64,000 bases of DNA from Phycicoccus sp. M110.8 (GCF_032464895.1 NZ_JAWDIC010000004.1:1-64000); one strand, 5' to 3'. Numbered from the stretch's first letter, positions 22,335 through 31,821 are shown. Notes: generated from the sequence alone by a model not told the origin. Numbers and translations: made by a program.

Positions 22335-22471
22335 GACTCGTGGCCACATGGCCGCGAGGTGAGGCACCCGGTGCGGGGCTCGGTGGCCCGAAGTCGGGGA
22401 GACCCAGCGACTCGTGGCCACACGGCCGCGGTCCCGGGGTCACGGTCCGGGGTGCAGTGGCCCGAAGTCGG
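22335..22471. repeat. Two 63-bp direct repeats, intergenic
   Basis: Imperfect copies at 22335-22397 and 22409-22471 (period 74 bp) lie between the convergent ends of cebR and the DUF4191 gene. Each starts GACTCGTGGCCACA and ends GTGGCCCGAAGTCGG; the two ends are nearly inverted relative to each other, so each copy can fold as a long imperfect hairpin. No ORF is supported here. Confidence 0.8.
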
Positions 22472-22482
22472 CCGGCGCAGGG

Positions 22483-23217
22483 TCAGCGGCCGCGCATGGC
22501 CTTGCGGTCGACGCGGGCACGCATGGGGTCCATGCCGGCGGGGATGGGCGGGCGGACGCCACCGAGGGCCTTGAGCCGCTTGTTGACGGCGGCCGCCTCC
22601 TCCTTGGTGAGGACCGGCTTCATCCGCGTCATCCTGGCGCTGACCTTGCGGACCGGCACCTGGTCGGCCTCGTCACCGACGACCAGGGTCGTCACCGGGA
22701 CGCCGGGCGCGACGCGCTCGACCTTCTTGCGCTCCTGGGCGATGAGCTTGGAGCGGCGGGCGTTCGGGCCCTCGGCCACGAGCACCACGCCCGGGCGGCC
22801 GACCGCGCGGTAGACGAACGCCGCGCCGGCCATGTCCTCGGGGCGCGTGCCCCGGGCCCCGTCGACGGCCACCGGCTGCTGGTCGTAGTACCAGCCGCGG
22901 CGCAGGGCGCCGAGAGCGGCACCGGCGGCGCCGGGCTGGCCCTCGATGCTGCGGAACGCGGCCCGCTCGGCCTTGCGGCTGAGGACGAGCACGGCGGCGA
23001 GCAGGCCGAGCGGGATCGACAGGACGAGCGCGTAGACCCAGTGACCGAGGAGGGCGCCGATGCCGACGCCGACGACGAGCACCGCGAGGAACGCCAGCAG
23101 CATCCACCACGGGATGGTCCGGTCGACCTGACGCGCCGCCGTGTAGACCTGGCGGACCTGCGCGAGGCGACCCGGCTCCTTGGGCGTGCCGGACTGCTGC
23201 TTCTCCTTGCGGGCCAT
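22483..23217 (-). CDS. DUF4191 family membrane protein
   Basis: A 244-residue conserved actinobacterial protein. A basic N-terminus (MARKEKQQSGTPKEPGR) precedes two hydrophobic helices at about 40-58 and 62-82. A long cytoplasmic domain follows (KLIAQERKKVERVAPGVPVT), with a basic C-terminus. The start at 23217 is supported by TATCCT 7 bases upstream. It lies 16 bases after lipA on the same strand, the arrangement also remembered from mycobacteria, but a link to lipoate metabolism is unproven. Confidence 0.85.
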   Translation of the reverse strand: MARKEKQQSGTPKEPGRLAQVRQVYTAARQVDRTIPWWMLLAFLAVLVVGVGIGALLGHWVYALVLSIPLGLLAAVLVLSRKAERAAFRSIEGQPGAAGAALGALRRGWYYDQQPVAVDGARGTRPEDMAGAAFVYRAVGRPGVVLVAEGPNARRSKLIAQERKKVERVAPGVPVTTLVVGDEADQVPVRKVSARMTRMKPVLTKEEAAAVNKRLKALGGVRPPIPAGMDPMRARVDRKAMRGR

Positions 23218-23224
23218 GGGGTCG

Positions 23225-23230
23225 AGGATA
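23225..23230 (-). promoter_or_regulatory. Leaderless-type -10 box of the DUF4191 gene
   Basis: TATCCT on the minus strand lies 7 bases before the ATG, between lipA and the DUF4191 gene, so the latter may have its own start site. Confidence 0.45.
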
Positions 23231-23233
23231 CCG

Positions 23234-24271
23234 TCAGGCGGAGGTGCCGAGCGCCGCCGGCGTGCGCGCGGCGACGAGCGAGGCGGCCTCCTGGCGGGCC
23301 GGGTCACCGGCCGCGTCGGCGAGGTGCTGCAGGTGCTCGGGGATGGGGCGGCCCCACTTCGTCATGGCCGTCGCCCACAGCCGGCCGGCGCGGTAGGACG
23401 AGCGCACGAGCGGCCCGGCCATGACGCCCTTGAAGCCGATCTCCTCGGCGACCTGGCTCCAGTGCACGAACTCCTCGGGCTTGACCCACCGGTCGATCGG
23501 GTGGTGCAGCTTCGAGGGACGCAGGTACTGGGTGATCGTGAGGATGTCGCAGCCCGCGTCGTGCAGGTCGCGGATGGCCTGCTCGACCTCGTGGTCCTCC
23601 TCGCCCATGCCGAGGATGAGGTTGGACTTGGTCACCAGCTCGGCGTCGCGGGCCATCGACAGGACCTTGAGCGACTTCTCGTAGGTGAACGCGGGACGGA
23701 TCTGCTTGAAGATCCGCGGCACGGTCTCGAGGTTGTGCGCGAACACCTCGGGACGGGCGTCGAAGACCTGGCCGACGAGCTCGGGCTTGGCGCCGAAGTC
23801 GGGCGGCAGGATCTCCACGCCGGTGTTGGGGTTCTTCTCGTGGATCTGCCGGATCGTCTCGGCGTACAGCCACGCGGCGCCGTCGGGCTGGTCGTCGCGG
23901 GCCACGCCCGTCACGGTCGAGTAGCGCAGGCCCATCTGGGCGACCGACTCGGCCACGCGGCGCGGCTCGTCGAGGTCGAGGGCCAGCGGGCGGCCGGAGG
24001 CGATGTCGCAGAAGTCGCACCGGCGGGTGCAGATGTCACCGCCGATGAGGAAGGTGGCCTCGCGGTCCTCCCAGCACTCGAAGATGTTGGGGCAGCCCGC
24101 CTCCTGGCAGACCGTGTGCAGGCCCTCGGTCTTCACCATCGAGTGCAGCTTGGTGTACTCCGGACCCATCTTGGCGGTCGTCCGGATCCACTCGGGCTTG
24201 CGCTCGATCGGCGTCTCGGCGTTGCGTGCCTCGACACGCAGCAGCCGGCGGCCCTCGGGTGCGACGGTCAC
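23234..24271 (-). CDS. lipA: Lipoyl synthase
   Basis: A radical SAM enzyme of 345 residues that inserts two sulfurs into octanoyl groups on lipoyl domains. The auxiliary cluster motif C-x4-C-x5-C is seen as [12 protein letters not shown]. The radical SAM motif C-x3-C-x2-C is CTRRCDFC. The C-terminal RSSYRAG supplies the conserved Ser ligand. The GTG start has AAGGGAG 5 bases upstream. The gene is near lipB and the lipoyl-dependent sucB, whose two lipoyl domains are likely substrates. Confidence 0.96.
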   Translation of the reverse strand: MTVAPEGRRLLRVEARNAETPIERKPEWIRTTAKMGPEYTKLHSMVKTEGLHTVCQEAGCPNIFECWEDREATFLIGGDICTRRCDFCDIASGRPLALDLDEPRRVAESVAQMGLRYSTVTGVARDDQPDGAAWLYAETIRQIHEKNPNTGVEILPPDFGAKPELVGQVFDARPEVFAHNLETVPRIFKQIRPAFTYEKSLKVLSMARDAELVTKSNLILGMGEEDHEVEQAIRDLHDAGCDILTITQYLRPSKLHHPIDRWVKPEEFVHWSQVAEEIGFKGVMAGPLVRSSYRAGRLWATAMTKWGRPIPEHLQHLADAAGDPARQEAASLVAARTPAALGTSA

Positions 24272-24455
24272 GAAGACTCCCTTGCCTTGCGTTGTGCGTC
24301 CGGCGCGCCACCACCAGCCGGTATGCCGTGGGGCACGGGGGCGCCCGGAGGTTCCCGGGCGTCCTCCAAGACTACGCCTGCGCACCGTGGCGTATTCCTC
24401 GGGCCGGGTGGCGGTGGCCCTGTGGACGACGGGCCGGCTGCTCGTCCCACAACCC

Positions 24456-24461
24456 TACGGT
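24456..24461 (+). promoter_or_regulatory. Leaderless-type -10 box
   Basis: TACGGT lies 6 bases before the ATG at 24468. Confidence 0.5.
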
Positions 24462-24467
24462 GGGGTG

Positions 24468-24986
24468 ATGGGGGAGCAGGGGTATGCCGGTTTCGACGAG
24501 CGGGTGGTCGGCCTGAGGGTGGTGGTGCTGAACCGCCCGTGGCGGTTGAGGTCGCCGCAGCCGGTCGCGCAGGCGCTGGCAGAGGTGTCGGGGCTCGGGC
24601 AGGAGGTGGCGGACAACGCCCGGTCGCGGCGGTACCGCGGTAGCCCAGAGCTCCGGGAAGGGCGGGCGCAGGGCCTGCAGGCGGGTCTGGTGCTCCTCCT
24701 GGTAGCGGCCGTCCTGTGCCTGTTGCCCGCCGTGGTCGAGGTGGCGGCGCTGGTGCTCGTGTGGCCGTTCTGGGTCCTCGCGCTGCGGCTCGTCCCGAGG
24801 ATGCCCCGGACCGTCGAGGTGCGCCGCGGGCGTCGTGTCGTCCACACCGTGCGGGCGCGTGACGAGGCCGACGCGGTCGCTGTGGCAGCGGACCTCCGGA
24901 GGCGGCTGGCTGCCGGCCAGCCGTTGGACCCTGAACCCACCGACTTCAGCGACCTGCTGGTCCGACCTCGCCGGCGCAGGCGCTGA
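24468..24986 (+). CDS. Hypothetical membrane protein
   Basis: A 172-residue protein of unknown function lying between lipA and lipB but on the opposite strand. Residues about 1-65 are soluble, about 70-110 form two closely spaced hydrophobic helices (QAGLVLLLVAAVLCLLPAV and LVLVWPFWVLALRLV), and the C-terminal 60 residues are basic and soluble, ending in an Arg run. The start is chosen by the -10-like hexamer 6 bases upstream; the open frame extends further left but overlaps lipA. Confidence 0.6.
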   Translation: MGEQGYAGFDERVVGLRVVVLNRPWRLRSPQPVAQALAEVSGLGQEVADNARSRRYRGSPELREGRAQGLQAGLVLLLVAAVLCLLPAVVEVAALVLVWPFWVLALRLVPRMPRTVEVRRGRRVVHTVRARDEADAVAVAADLRRRLAAGQPLDPEPTDFSDLLVRPRRRRR

Positions 24987-25037
24987 TGCACTCGGGAGCG
25001 GGTGCCGATGCCATGGCCACGCCGGGGCGGGGTGCCG

Positions 25038-25448
25038 TCAGCTGCCGAAGGGGAAGGTGACGTCGGGGAAATACGTCATCCGGACCGCGTCGGCGAAGAC
25101 GTAGACCATGATGAGGGCGGCGGCGGCGTTGAGGACCAGGGCAGCCCAGGCACCGGCGCGGCCGCCGCGTCGCAAGGCCGTCCGCGCCAGCCCGATGCCG
25201 AGTGCGGGCACCGCGATGGCGACGAGGAACAGCAGCGTCTCGACCGTCCACCCGGCCAGGTCACGGGCCATCAGGGGCAGGTCGCCCTCCTGCAGTCCCA
25301 GGAGCGGCAGCATCAGGAAGGTCCCGATCACGTCGGTGAGCCAGAAGACGAGCAGGAACGCTGGCAGCATCAGCAGCGACCACCGGGTCAGCTGCCGGTG
25401 CGTGCGGACGGGGTGTCCCGCTGCCCGGGGTGGCGTGAGGGTCGACAT
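25038..25448 (-). CDS. Hypothetical membrane protein, three helices
   Basis: A 136-residue protein with three to four predicted transmembrane segments (about 24-50, 68-88 and 100-122). The ATG is preceded by an excellent ribosome site, AAGGAGG, 6 bases away, unlike the leaderless genes around it. No domain is recognised. It lies 84 bases downstream of lipB on the same strand, so read-through from lipB is possible. Confidence 0.7.
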   Translation of the reverse strand: MSTLTPPRAAGHPVRTHRQLTRWSLLMLPAFLLVFWLTDVIGTFLMLPLLGLQEGDLPLMARDLAGWTVETLLFLVAIAVPALGIGLARTALRRGGRAGAWAALVLNAAAALIMVYVFADAVRMTYFPDVTFPFGS

Positions 25449-25532
25449 GGGGTCCTCCTTCTGCGGGGTCCACCCCCATCCCAGCGGGAGGGGGCGGTGC
25501 CCAGCAGGGACGGAGGTCCCGGGGCCCGGGCG

Positions 25533-26168
25533 CTAGGCGGAGGCGAGGACCTCGGCCAGGTGCTTCTCGGCATACGGGAGCACGTCCTGCACGGTGACCA
25601 CGCGCCCGGCCTCGCGGCTGATCGAGCTCACCCCGGCGTCCTCGATGCCACAGGCGACGATGTTGTCCGCCCACGAGAGGTCGGCGTCGCAGTTCAGCGC
25701 GAAACCGTGCATGGTCACCTGCCTGCTGACGCGAACGCCGATGGCGCCGAGCTTGCGGTCGGGGCCGCGCTCGTCCGCCAGGACCCAGACGCCGGACCGG
25801 CCCTCGACCCGCACGGTCGCCACGCCGAACTCGCGACAGGTGCGGATCATGACCTCCTCGAGCCGGCGCACGTGCGCGACCACGTCGATCGGGACGCCGT
25901 GCAGCCGTACGATGGGGTAGCCGACGAGCTGGCCGGGGCCGTGCCACGTGATGAGGCCGCCGCGGTCGACGTCGACGACCGGGGTGCCGTCCTTGGGCCG
26001 CTGGTGCTCCTCGGTGCGCTTGCCGGCGGTGTAGACGGCGGCGTGCTCGAGCAGGAGCACGGTGTCCTCGCCGCCCTCCACCACCGACGCGTGCACCTCG
26101 CGCTGGTGCGCCCAGCCGGCCTGGTAGTCGACGAAGTCGGGCGCGAAGCCCACGTGCTCGAACCGCAT
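25533..26168 (-). CDS. lipB: Octanoyl-ACP:protein N-octanoyltransferase
   Basis: A 211-residue transferase that moves octanoate from acyl carrier protein to lipoyl domains, the step before LipA. The substrate pocket signature is [18 protein letters not shown]. The catalytic lysine lies in [12 protein letters not shown] and the catalytic cysteine in [15 protein letters not shown]. The start at 26168 is supported by TACCGT 7 bases upstream and matches the usual protein length. Confidence 0.95.
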   Translation of the reverse strand: MRFEHVGFAPDFVDYQAGWAHQREVHASVVEGGEDTVLLLEHAAVYTAGKRTEEHQRPKDGTPVVDVDRGGLITWHGPGQLVGYPIVRLHGVPIDVVAHVRRLEEVMIRTCREFGVATVRVEGRSGVWVLADERGPDRKLGAIGVRVSRQVTMHGFALNCDADLSWADNIVACGIEDAGVSSISREAGRVVTVQDVLPYAEKHLAEVLASA

Positions 26169-26175
26169 GTGCACC

Positions 26176-26181
26176 ACGGTA
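26176..26181 (-). promoter_or_regulatory. Leaderless-type -10 box of lipB
   Basis: TACCGT on the minus strand lies 7 bases before the lipB ATG. Confidence 0.5.
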
Positions 26182-26199
26182 CGCCGCGGCCCGGGCGGG

Positions 26200-26934
26200 T
26201 CAGGGAGTGGGCAGCCGGCGCGGCTCGAGGCGCTCCTCACGGGCCTCGTCGCCGTCCCGGGTCACGATGTAGGCGCCCTTGCCGTCGGCCTCCGTGACCG
26301 CCTCGACGAGCTCGGTGCCTCGGTACACCAGGCCGACCCCGTCGTCGGTGCAGTGGGTGGTCGGCAGGGTGCCGTCGGCGACGAGCCGGTGGACGAGGGG
26401 GCGCCGGCGGCCCTCGGAGTCGTAGTGGACCCCGTTGCCGTAGGGCAGGAAGCCCAGGCCGTTGGTCACGGCGCGCAGCTCGGGGCCGAAGGAGTCGGTC
26501 GTCCCACCGAGGTACCAGCAGATCGAGCCGGCCGAGACGCCGGAGAGGACGACACCGGCCTCCCACACCCGGCGGAAAACGGCGTCGAGCTCGTGCACCC
26601 GCCAGACGGCGAGGAGGTTCGCCACCGAGCCGCCGTTGACCCAGACCACGTCCTGCTCGAGCAGGTGGCCCTCGACGTCGTCGAGGTTGGGCATCGGGAA
26701 CAGGTGCAGGTTGGTGAGGTCGAAACCCGCCACGCGACCCGCCTCGTGCAGGTCGTCGGCGAACGCGCGCTGGTCGCCGCTCGCGGTGCCGAGCACCGTC
26801 ACGCGGGGCCGCCGCCCGGTCACGCCGGACAGCTCGACCGCGTGGTGCACGAGGCCGTCGAACTCGAAGCGGGTGCGGTCGGCGAAGCGGTAGCCGCCGG
26901 ACGTCGCGAGGATCGTGGGCTGGTCGGTGGGCAT
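26200..26934 (-). CDS. Peptidase E (S51 family)
   Basis: A 244-residue cytoplasmic serine peptidase of family S51, whose known members cut Asp-Xaa dipeptides or related substrates. The nucleophile elbow is visible as [10 protein letters not shown], with the upstream [13 protein letters not shown]. The C-terminal part ([16 protein letters not shown]) matches the family. The ATG at 26934 is preferred over an upstream start at 26964 because TAGGGT lies 7 bases before it. The substrate is inferred only at family level. Confidence 0.85.
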   Translation of the reverse strand: MPTDQPTILATSGGYRFADRTRFEFDGLVHHAVELSGVTGRRPRVTVLGTASGDQRAFADDLHEAGRVAGFDLTNLHLFPMPNLDDVEGHLLEQDVVWVNGGSVANLLAVWRVHELDAVFRRVWEAGVVLSGVSAGSICWYLGGTTDSFGPELRAVTNGLGFLPYGNGVHYDSEGRRRPLVHRLVADGTLPTTHCTDDGVGLVYRGTELVEAVTEADGKGAYIVTRDGDEAREERLEPRRLPTP

Positions 26935-26941
26935 GGACCGG

Positions 26942-26947
26942 ACCCTA
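26942..26947 (-). promoter_or_regulatory. Leaderless-type -10 box of the peptidase E gene
   Basis: TAGGGT on the minus strand lies 7 bases before the ATG. Confidence 0.5.
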
Positions 26948-27002
26948 TGCCGGGCTGTGGACAACGGCGGCGGCGCCCCCTCAGGGCGGCAGACTCGAGG
27001 GC

Positions 27003-28814
27003 ATGGAGGGGCATGAAGACGGGTTCGGCGACAACGGGTTCGGCGACAACGGGTTCGGCGACGACGGGTTCGGCGACACGTTCGGCTGGCCGGGGGCCGC
27101 GCCCTCGGCGGCCGGGGTGCCGGGTACCGGGGTCGACAGGGGTGACCTGCACGGGAGCGCCGTACCGCCGGAGGTGCCCGGGTACGACGTGGGTGAGCTG
27201 ATCGGGCGGGGGAGCTCGGGAGCAGTGTGGGCGGCGAGCCGCTGCGCCGACGGCGCGGCGGTGGCCGTCAAGGTGGTGCCGGTCGGTACCGGAGCGCAGG
27301 CAGCCGACGCGGCCCGTGAGCTCTCCGTGCTGGCGCGTGTGGACGTCGAGGGACTGGTGCGGTTCCGAGAGGCGGTCGGCCTCGGCGGCGAGCGTCCGGC
27401 GGTCGCGGTGGTCCTCGACCGGGTGCGTGGCGGCTCGCTGGCGGGAGTCGTCGCGGCCCGAGGCCACCTCAGCGCGGGGGAGACCGTCACGGTGCTCGCG
27501 CCGGTCGCCCGGGCGCTCGCGGGCCTGCACGCCGCCGGGGTCGTGCACGGCGACGTCAGCCCGGGCAACGTCCTGCTCGAGCTCAACGGCCGGCCGCTGC
27601 TCGCCGACCTCGGGGTCGCCAGGGTGGCCGGTGCCGGTCCCGACGACCTCTGGGGCACCCAGGGCTTCGTCGCGCCCGAGGTCCTCGACGGACAGCGGCC
27701 GGGACCGGCGGCCGACGTGTATGCCGTGGGTGCGCTCGCGTGGTGGTGCGCCACGGGCGAGCCCCCCGGCCCGGGTGCCCTGCGGGCCCCGGTCGACGAG
27801 GTCCTCCCCGACCTGCCCGAGGCGTGGCGCCGGCTGACGGCCAGGGCCCTGGCCGGCGACCCGGACGCCCGGCCGAGCGCCGCCGAGCTGGCGCTGGGCT
27901 ACTTCGACGCCGTGCCGTGCGAACCCTTGCGGATGACCGTCGGGACGGACGAGACCTCGCTGCTGACCCAGCGCATCCGCGACGCGGGTCGCACGCCCCA
28001 GGCTGCGGCACCTGCCGGCCCCACCCCGCGCCGTCCGGGGCCCGGGGGAGCGGTCGCCGGCGTCGTGCGTGCGGTGCTCGGCCGCCTGCCTCGCCTGTCC
28101 GCGTCCCACCTGTCCGCGTCCCGGCTGTCCGGGTCCCACCTGCCCCCGACGCGGCCGTCCACGTCACGGCCCACCCCGACCCGGCTGTCCACGCCACGGC
28201 CCACCCCGTCCGGGCTGTCCGTGCCGAGGGTGCCGCGCGGTCGCCTGGCCACCACGGTGCTGCTGCTGGCCGTCACCGCCGCGGTCCTCGTGCCCACCGG
28301 GGCGGTCGTGGCCGGCGGGGTGTCGGCCCCGGGCTGGCTGCCCGGTGACGCGCAGAGCGCGGCAGCCCCAGGGCCCACGGCCTCCGCACCGTCGACCCCT
28401 CGGGACCCGCTCACGGACCGTCACGCGCCCCAGCGCGATCCGCGTGGGCTGGTCCAGGCGCTCGCCGACGCGCGTGCGGGCCTGGTGGTGGCCGGCGACC
28501 CGACTCGGCTCGACGCCCTCGACGTGCCGGGTTCGCAGGCGCTGCGCCAGGACGCCGCGGCCCTGCGCGACCTGGCGGACCGGCACCAGCGGTACGAAGG
28601 GGTGCGCCTTACCGCGCGCACCGCCCGGCTTGTGACGGTCTCGCCCACCACGGCGACGATCGAGGCCTCGGTCGACACCGCGGCATACCAGGTGGTCGGT
28701 GCGGGGCGCGTCGAGCACCGTCCCGCCACGACGGGCCAGCCGTTGCGCCTCGCCCTGGCGTGGAACGACGGGAGGTGGAAGGTCGACTCCGTGCTCGACC
28801 CCTCAGCCGGTTGA
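27003..28814 (+). CDS. Transmembrane Ser/Thr protein kinase
   Basis: A 603-residue membrane kinase. An N-terminal tail of four NGFGD-type pentapeptides (about residues 6-25) precedes the kinase domain (about 60-300). The P-loop is GRGSSGAVW, the ATP lysine is in VAVKV, and the helix C Glu is in RELSVL. The catalytic loop reads HGDVSPGN, so HRD is HGD and the usual loop lysine is Ser, although the catalytic Asp and the Asn remain. The metal motif is DLG. A Ser/Pro/Thr-rich linker made of 15-bp repeats leads to one transmembrane helix (LATTVLLLAVTAAVLVPTG, about 415-435) and an external domain of about 165 residues. The altered loop makes it a non-RD kinase, probably active. CAGACT 7 bases upstream may be its -10 box. 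Its partners are unknown. Confidence 0.85.
   Translation: MEGHEDGFGDNGFGDNGFGDDGFGDTFGWPGAAPSAAGVPGTGVDRGDLHGSAVPPEVPGYDVGELIGRGSSGAVWAASRCADGAAVAVKVVPVGTGAQAADAARELSVLARVDVEGLVRFREAVGLGGERPAVAVVLDRVRGGSLAGVVAARGHLSAGETVTVLAPVARALAGLHAAGVVHGDVSPGNVLLELNGRPLLADLGVARVAGAGPDDLWGTQGFVAPEVLDGQRPGPAADVYAVGALAWWCATGEPPGPGALRAPVDEVLPDLPEAWRRLTARALAGDPDARPSAAELALGYFDAVPCEPLRMTVGTDETSLLTQRIRDAGRTPQAAAPAGPTPRRPGPGGAVAGVVRAVLGRLPRLSASHLSASRLSGSHLPPTRPSTSRPTPTRLSTPRPTPSGLSVPRVPRGRLATTVLLLAVTAAVLVPTGAVVAGGVSAPGWLPGDAQSAAAPGPTASAPSTPRDPLTDRHAPQRDPRGLVQALADARAGLVVAGDPTRLDALDVPGSQALRQDAAALRDLADRHQRYEGVRLTARTARLVTVSPTTATIEASVDTAAYQVVGAGRVEHRPATTGQPLRLALAWNDGRWKVDSVLDPSAG
27018..27077 (+). repeat. 15-bp coding array, N-terminus of the kinase
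   Basis: Four nearly identical units of RACGGGTTCGGCGAC (27018-27077) encode DGFGD/NGFGD pentapeptides. Confidence 0.9.
28092..28226 (+). repeat. 15-bp coding array, juxtamembrane linker of the kinase
   Basis: Nine degenerate 15-bp units (for example CACCTGTCCGCGTCC) encode (H/R)LSxS- and RPTPT-type pentapeptides just before the transmembrane helix. The last four units also form a 30-bp higher-order repeat. Confidence 0.8.
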
Positions 28815-28830
28815 GCGGGGCGGCGCGGGC

Positions 28831-29730
28831 TCAGGAATTCTGGAGCACCCAGCGCAGGGCCGAGGCGACGTCCCCGTCGGTGTGCGTGAAGCCGCTGTCG
28901 GTGAGGCGACCGGGGACGACCCGCTTGCTGTGCAGGACCTCGTCGGCGAACCCGCCCAGGACGAGCCGGATCCCGAAGGCGGGCGCGGGCAGCACGGCCG
29001 GGCGGTGCAGCTGCCGGCCGAGCTCGCGGGCCACCTCGACCTGGCGGTCCGGGTGCGGCCCGACGAGGTTGACCGGGCCGGTGACCTCGGGGTGGTCGAC
29101 CAGGTGGACCAGGCCGGCGACGGTGTCGCGCAGCGAGATCCAGGGCCACCACTGGCGGCCGTTGCCGAGCGGCCCGTTGATGCCGGCCTTGGCGAGCGGC
29201 AGCATCTTGGCCATGGCCCCGCCACCGGGCGCGAGCACCAGGCCGGTGCGGGGGTGGACGACCGAGAGCCCGCCGTCGCGGGCGGGGTCGGCGGCGCCCT
29301 CCCAGGCGCGCACCACGTCGCTGAGGAAGGTGTCGCCGGGAGCCGACTCCTCGGTGAGCACCTCCTCGCCCCGGTCGCCGTAGTAGCCGACCGCGGACGC
29401 CGAGACCAGGCGGACCGGCGCTCCGAGCTCGACCAGCGCCCGGGCGACGGTGGCGGTCGAGTCGACCCGCGAGCTGAGGATGAGCTGCTGGTACGACGGG
29501 GTCCAGCGCTTGTCGCCCACGCCGGCTCCCGCGAGGTTCACGACCGCGGTGACCCCCGCGAGCGCGCCGGGGTCGAGGCGGCGGGCGGCGGGGTCCCACT
29601 CCACCTCGTCGGCGGCCGAGGGAGCGCGACGGACGAGCCGGACGACCTGGTCCCCGCGCTCGCGCAGGGCGGCCGACAGCGCGCTGCCGATCAGTCCGGT
29701 CGAACCCGTGATGGCTACGCGCTGTGGCAT
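28831..29730 (-). CDS. TIGR01777 family epimerase-like protein
   Basis: A 299-residue NAD(P)-binding extended SDR of the TIGR01777/SDR39U1 group. The Rossmann motif is ITGSTGLIGSAL at the N-terminus. NLAGAGVGDKRW and SASAVGYYGDRGEE are typical of the group, and DUF1731-like sequence ends the protein. The physiological substrate is unknown. It lies downstream of sucB on the same strand but is separated by a strong hairpin, so it may be transcribed alone. The same neighbour relation is remembered from mycobacteria. Confidence 0.88.
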   Translation of the reverse strand: MPQRVAITGSTGLIGSALSAALRERGDQVVRLVRRAPSAADEVEWDPAARRLDPGALAGVTAVVNLAGAGVGDKRWTPSYQQLILSSRVDSTATVARALVELGAPVRLVSASAVGYYGDRGEEVLTEESAPGDTFLSDVVRAWEGAADPARDGGLSVVHPRTGLVLAPGGGAMAKMLPLAKAGINGPLGNGRQWWPWISLRDTVAGLVHLVDHPEVTGPVNLVGPHPDRQVEVARELGRQLHRPAVLPAPAFGIRLVLGGFADEVLHSKRVVPGRLTDSGFTHTDGDVASALRWVLQNS

Positions 29731-29811
29731 GGGGTCTCCTGCGGGTCGGGGCGGTCAGCTCGCCGGGAAGGCGGCCGGGTTGGGAGGGGTGGGAAGGGTG
29801 GGGGAACGGGG

Positions 29812-29848
29812 TCGGGCACGGCCCGGGCAGAGCCCGGGCCGTGCCCGA
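29812..29848. terminator. Strong hairpin after sucB
   Basis: A perfect 17-bp stem (29812-29828 with 29832-29848) closes a 3-base loop 25 bases past the sucB stop. There is no T-run, which is common for actinobacterial terminators. Confidence 0.7.
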
Positions 29849-29873
29849 TCGTGCTGGGTCGGCTGGTGCCGGC

Positions 29874-31784
29874 TCAGACCTCGAAGTTGCCCTCCTCGAG
29901 GCGCGACTTCATGGTGCTGAGGAACCGGGCGGCGTCCGCGCCGTCGACGACCCGGTGGTCGTACGACAGGGCGAGGTAGACCATCGAGCGCACGGCGATC
30001 GTCTCGCCACCGTCGGCGTCGGTCACGACCACGGGTCGCTTGACGACCGCGCCGGTGCCGAGGATCCCGACGTTCGGCTGGTTGATGATCGGCGTGTCGA
30101 AGAGCGCCCCGCGGCTGCCGGTGTTGGTCAGCGTGAAGGTCCCGCCCGACAGCTCGTCCGGCATGATCTTGTTGTTGCGGGTGCGGTCGGCCAGGTCCGC
30201 GATGCCGCGGGCCAGACCGGCGATGTTGAGGTCACCGGCGTTCTTGATGACCGGGACGAGCAGCCCGCGCTCGGTGTCGACGGCGACACCGAGGTTCTCC
30301 TGGCCGTGGTAGGTGATCTGGTCACCCTCGACACTCGAGTTGACCTGCGGGTACTCCTTGAGGGCCTCCACCGCTGCCAGCGCGAAGAACGGCAGGAAGC
30401 TGAGCTTGGTGCCCTCGCGCCGCTCGAAGTCGGCCTTGGCCCGCGCACGGAGCCGGGCGATCTTGGTGACGTCGACCTCGACCACGGTCGTGAGCTGGGC
30501 CGAGACCTGCAGCGACTCGACCATGCGCTTGGCGATGGTCTGCCGCAGCCGCGACATCTTCTCGGTGGTGCCGCGCTTCGGCGAGACCGAGCCGGTGGTG
30601 GACGGTGCGCTCGGCGCGGCGGTGGGAGCCGCCGCTGCCGGTGCCGCGGCGGGCGCGGGCGCCGGGGCCGCAGCAGCCTCCTGGGCAGCCTTGGCGGCGT
30701 CGAGGACGTCCTGCTTGCGGACGCGACCGCCGACGCCGGTGCCCTTGATGCTGGCGAGGTCGACGTTGTTCTCCGCGGCGAGCTTGCGCACCAGCGGGGT
30801 GACGTATGCCGAGGCGTCCGCGGCCTCGCCAGACGTCGCCTGGGCGGGGGCCTGGGACGGGGCGGGCGCCTGCGCCGGAGCCGGGGCCTCGGTGCGCTCG
30901 GCCTGCTCGGCGGGCGAGGAGCCGGCCGGCTGGTTCGCGGCGGTCTCGGCGGCGGCCTGCGCGGTGTCGGCCTGCGCCTGGGCAGGGGCCTGCTCCTGCT
31001 GTGGCTGGGCCGGCTGCTGCTGCGGCGCCTCCTGCTGCGGGGCGGACTGCTGCGCGGGCTGCTCCTGCTGCGGAGCGGCCTGCTCGCCCGCGCCGCCGCC
31101 GGACCCGCCGATGACGGCCAGCTCGCCGCCGACCGGCACGGTGTCGTCCTCCTGGACGAGGATCTTGGTGACCACGCCGGCGACCGGCGAGGGGATCTCG
31201 GTGTCGACCTTGTCGGTCGAGACCTCGAGCAGCGGCTCGTCGACCTCGACGGTGTCGCCCTCGGCCTTGAGCCAGCGGGTGACGGTGCCCTCGGTCACGG
31301 ACTCTCCGAGCGCCGGCATGGTGACCGTCTCGCCGCCACCGCTGCCGCCCGACTGCTGGCCGCCCTGGTCGCCACCGGACTGCTGCGGCTGCTCCGCCTG
31401 CTGCTGCTCGGGCTCGGAGGTCGCCGGCTGCGGCTCCTGCGCGGTCGAGGGCGCCTCGGCCGCGGGGGCCTCCTGGGCCTGCTCCTGCTGGCCGGACTCC
31501 TGCTGGCCCGCGTCCTGCGAACCCGCGTCGGACCCGCCCTCCGAGCTGCCGTCGCCGATGACGGCGAGGTCGGCGCCCACCGGCACGGTGTCGTCCTCGC
31601 CCGCCAGGATCTCCTGCAGCACACCCGCCACGGGGGAGGGGATCTCGGTGTCGACCTTGTCGGTCGAGACCTCGAGGAGCGGCTCGTCGACCGCGACGGT
31701 GTCGCCGACGTTCTTCAGCCAGCGCGTCACCGTGCCCTCGGTGACGGACTCACCCAGAGCCGGCATGGTCACGCGTTCGGACAT
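29874..31784 (-). CDS. sucB: Dihydrolipoamide acyltransferase (E2), actinobacterial SucB type
   Basis: A 636-residue E2 core component of an alpha-ketoacid dehydrogenase complex. Two lipoyl domains (about residues 1-75 and 150-230) each carry the modified lysine in STDKVDTE. Long Gln/Ala/Pro/Glu-rich linkers separate them. The peripheral subunit-binding domain is near residue 335 ([15 protein letters not shown]), and the catalytic domain ends with the active-site DHRVVDG. This is the actinobacterial SucB architecture, in which one E2 may serve both pyruvate and 2-oxoglutarate dehydrogenases. It follows lpdA by 37 bases in the same direction, and lipA and lipB are nearby. The exact complex cannot be told from sequence. 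Confidence 0.94.
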   Translation of the reverse strand: MSERVTMPALGESVTEGTVTRWLKNVGDTVAVDEPLLEVSTDKVDTEIPSPVAGVLQEILAGEDDTVPVGADLAVIGDGSSEGGSDAGSQDAGQQESGQQEQAQEAPAAEAPSTAQEPQPATSEPEQQQAEQPQQSGGDQGGQQSGGSGGGETVTMPALGESVTEGTVTRWLKAEGDTVEVDEPLLEVSTDKVDTEIPSPVAGVVTKILVQEDDTVPVGGELAVIGGSGGGAGEQAAPQQEQPAQQSAPQQEAPQQQPAQPQQEQAPAQAQADTAQAAAETAANQPAGSSPAEQAERTEAPAPAQAPAPSQAPAQATSGEAADASAYVTPLVRKLAAENNVDLASIKGTGVGGRVRKQDVLDAAKAAQEAAAAPAPAPAAAPAAAAPTAAPSAPSTTGSVSPKRGTTEKMSRLRQTIAKRMVESLQVSAQLTTVVEVDVTKIARLRARAKADFERREGTKLSFLPFFALAAVEALKEYPQVNSSVEGDQITYHGQENLGVAVDTERGLLVPVIKNAGDLNIAGLARGIADLADRTRNNKIMPDELSGGTFTLTNTGSRGALFDTPIINQPNVGILGTGAVVKRPVVVTDADGGETIAVRSMVYLALSYDHRVVDGADAARFLSTMKSRLEEGNFEV

Positions 31785-31821
31785 CTGATCGTTCTCCTCT
31801 TGGTTGGAAATGTGCTGCGTT

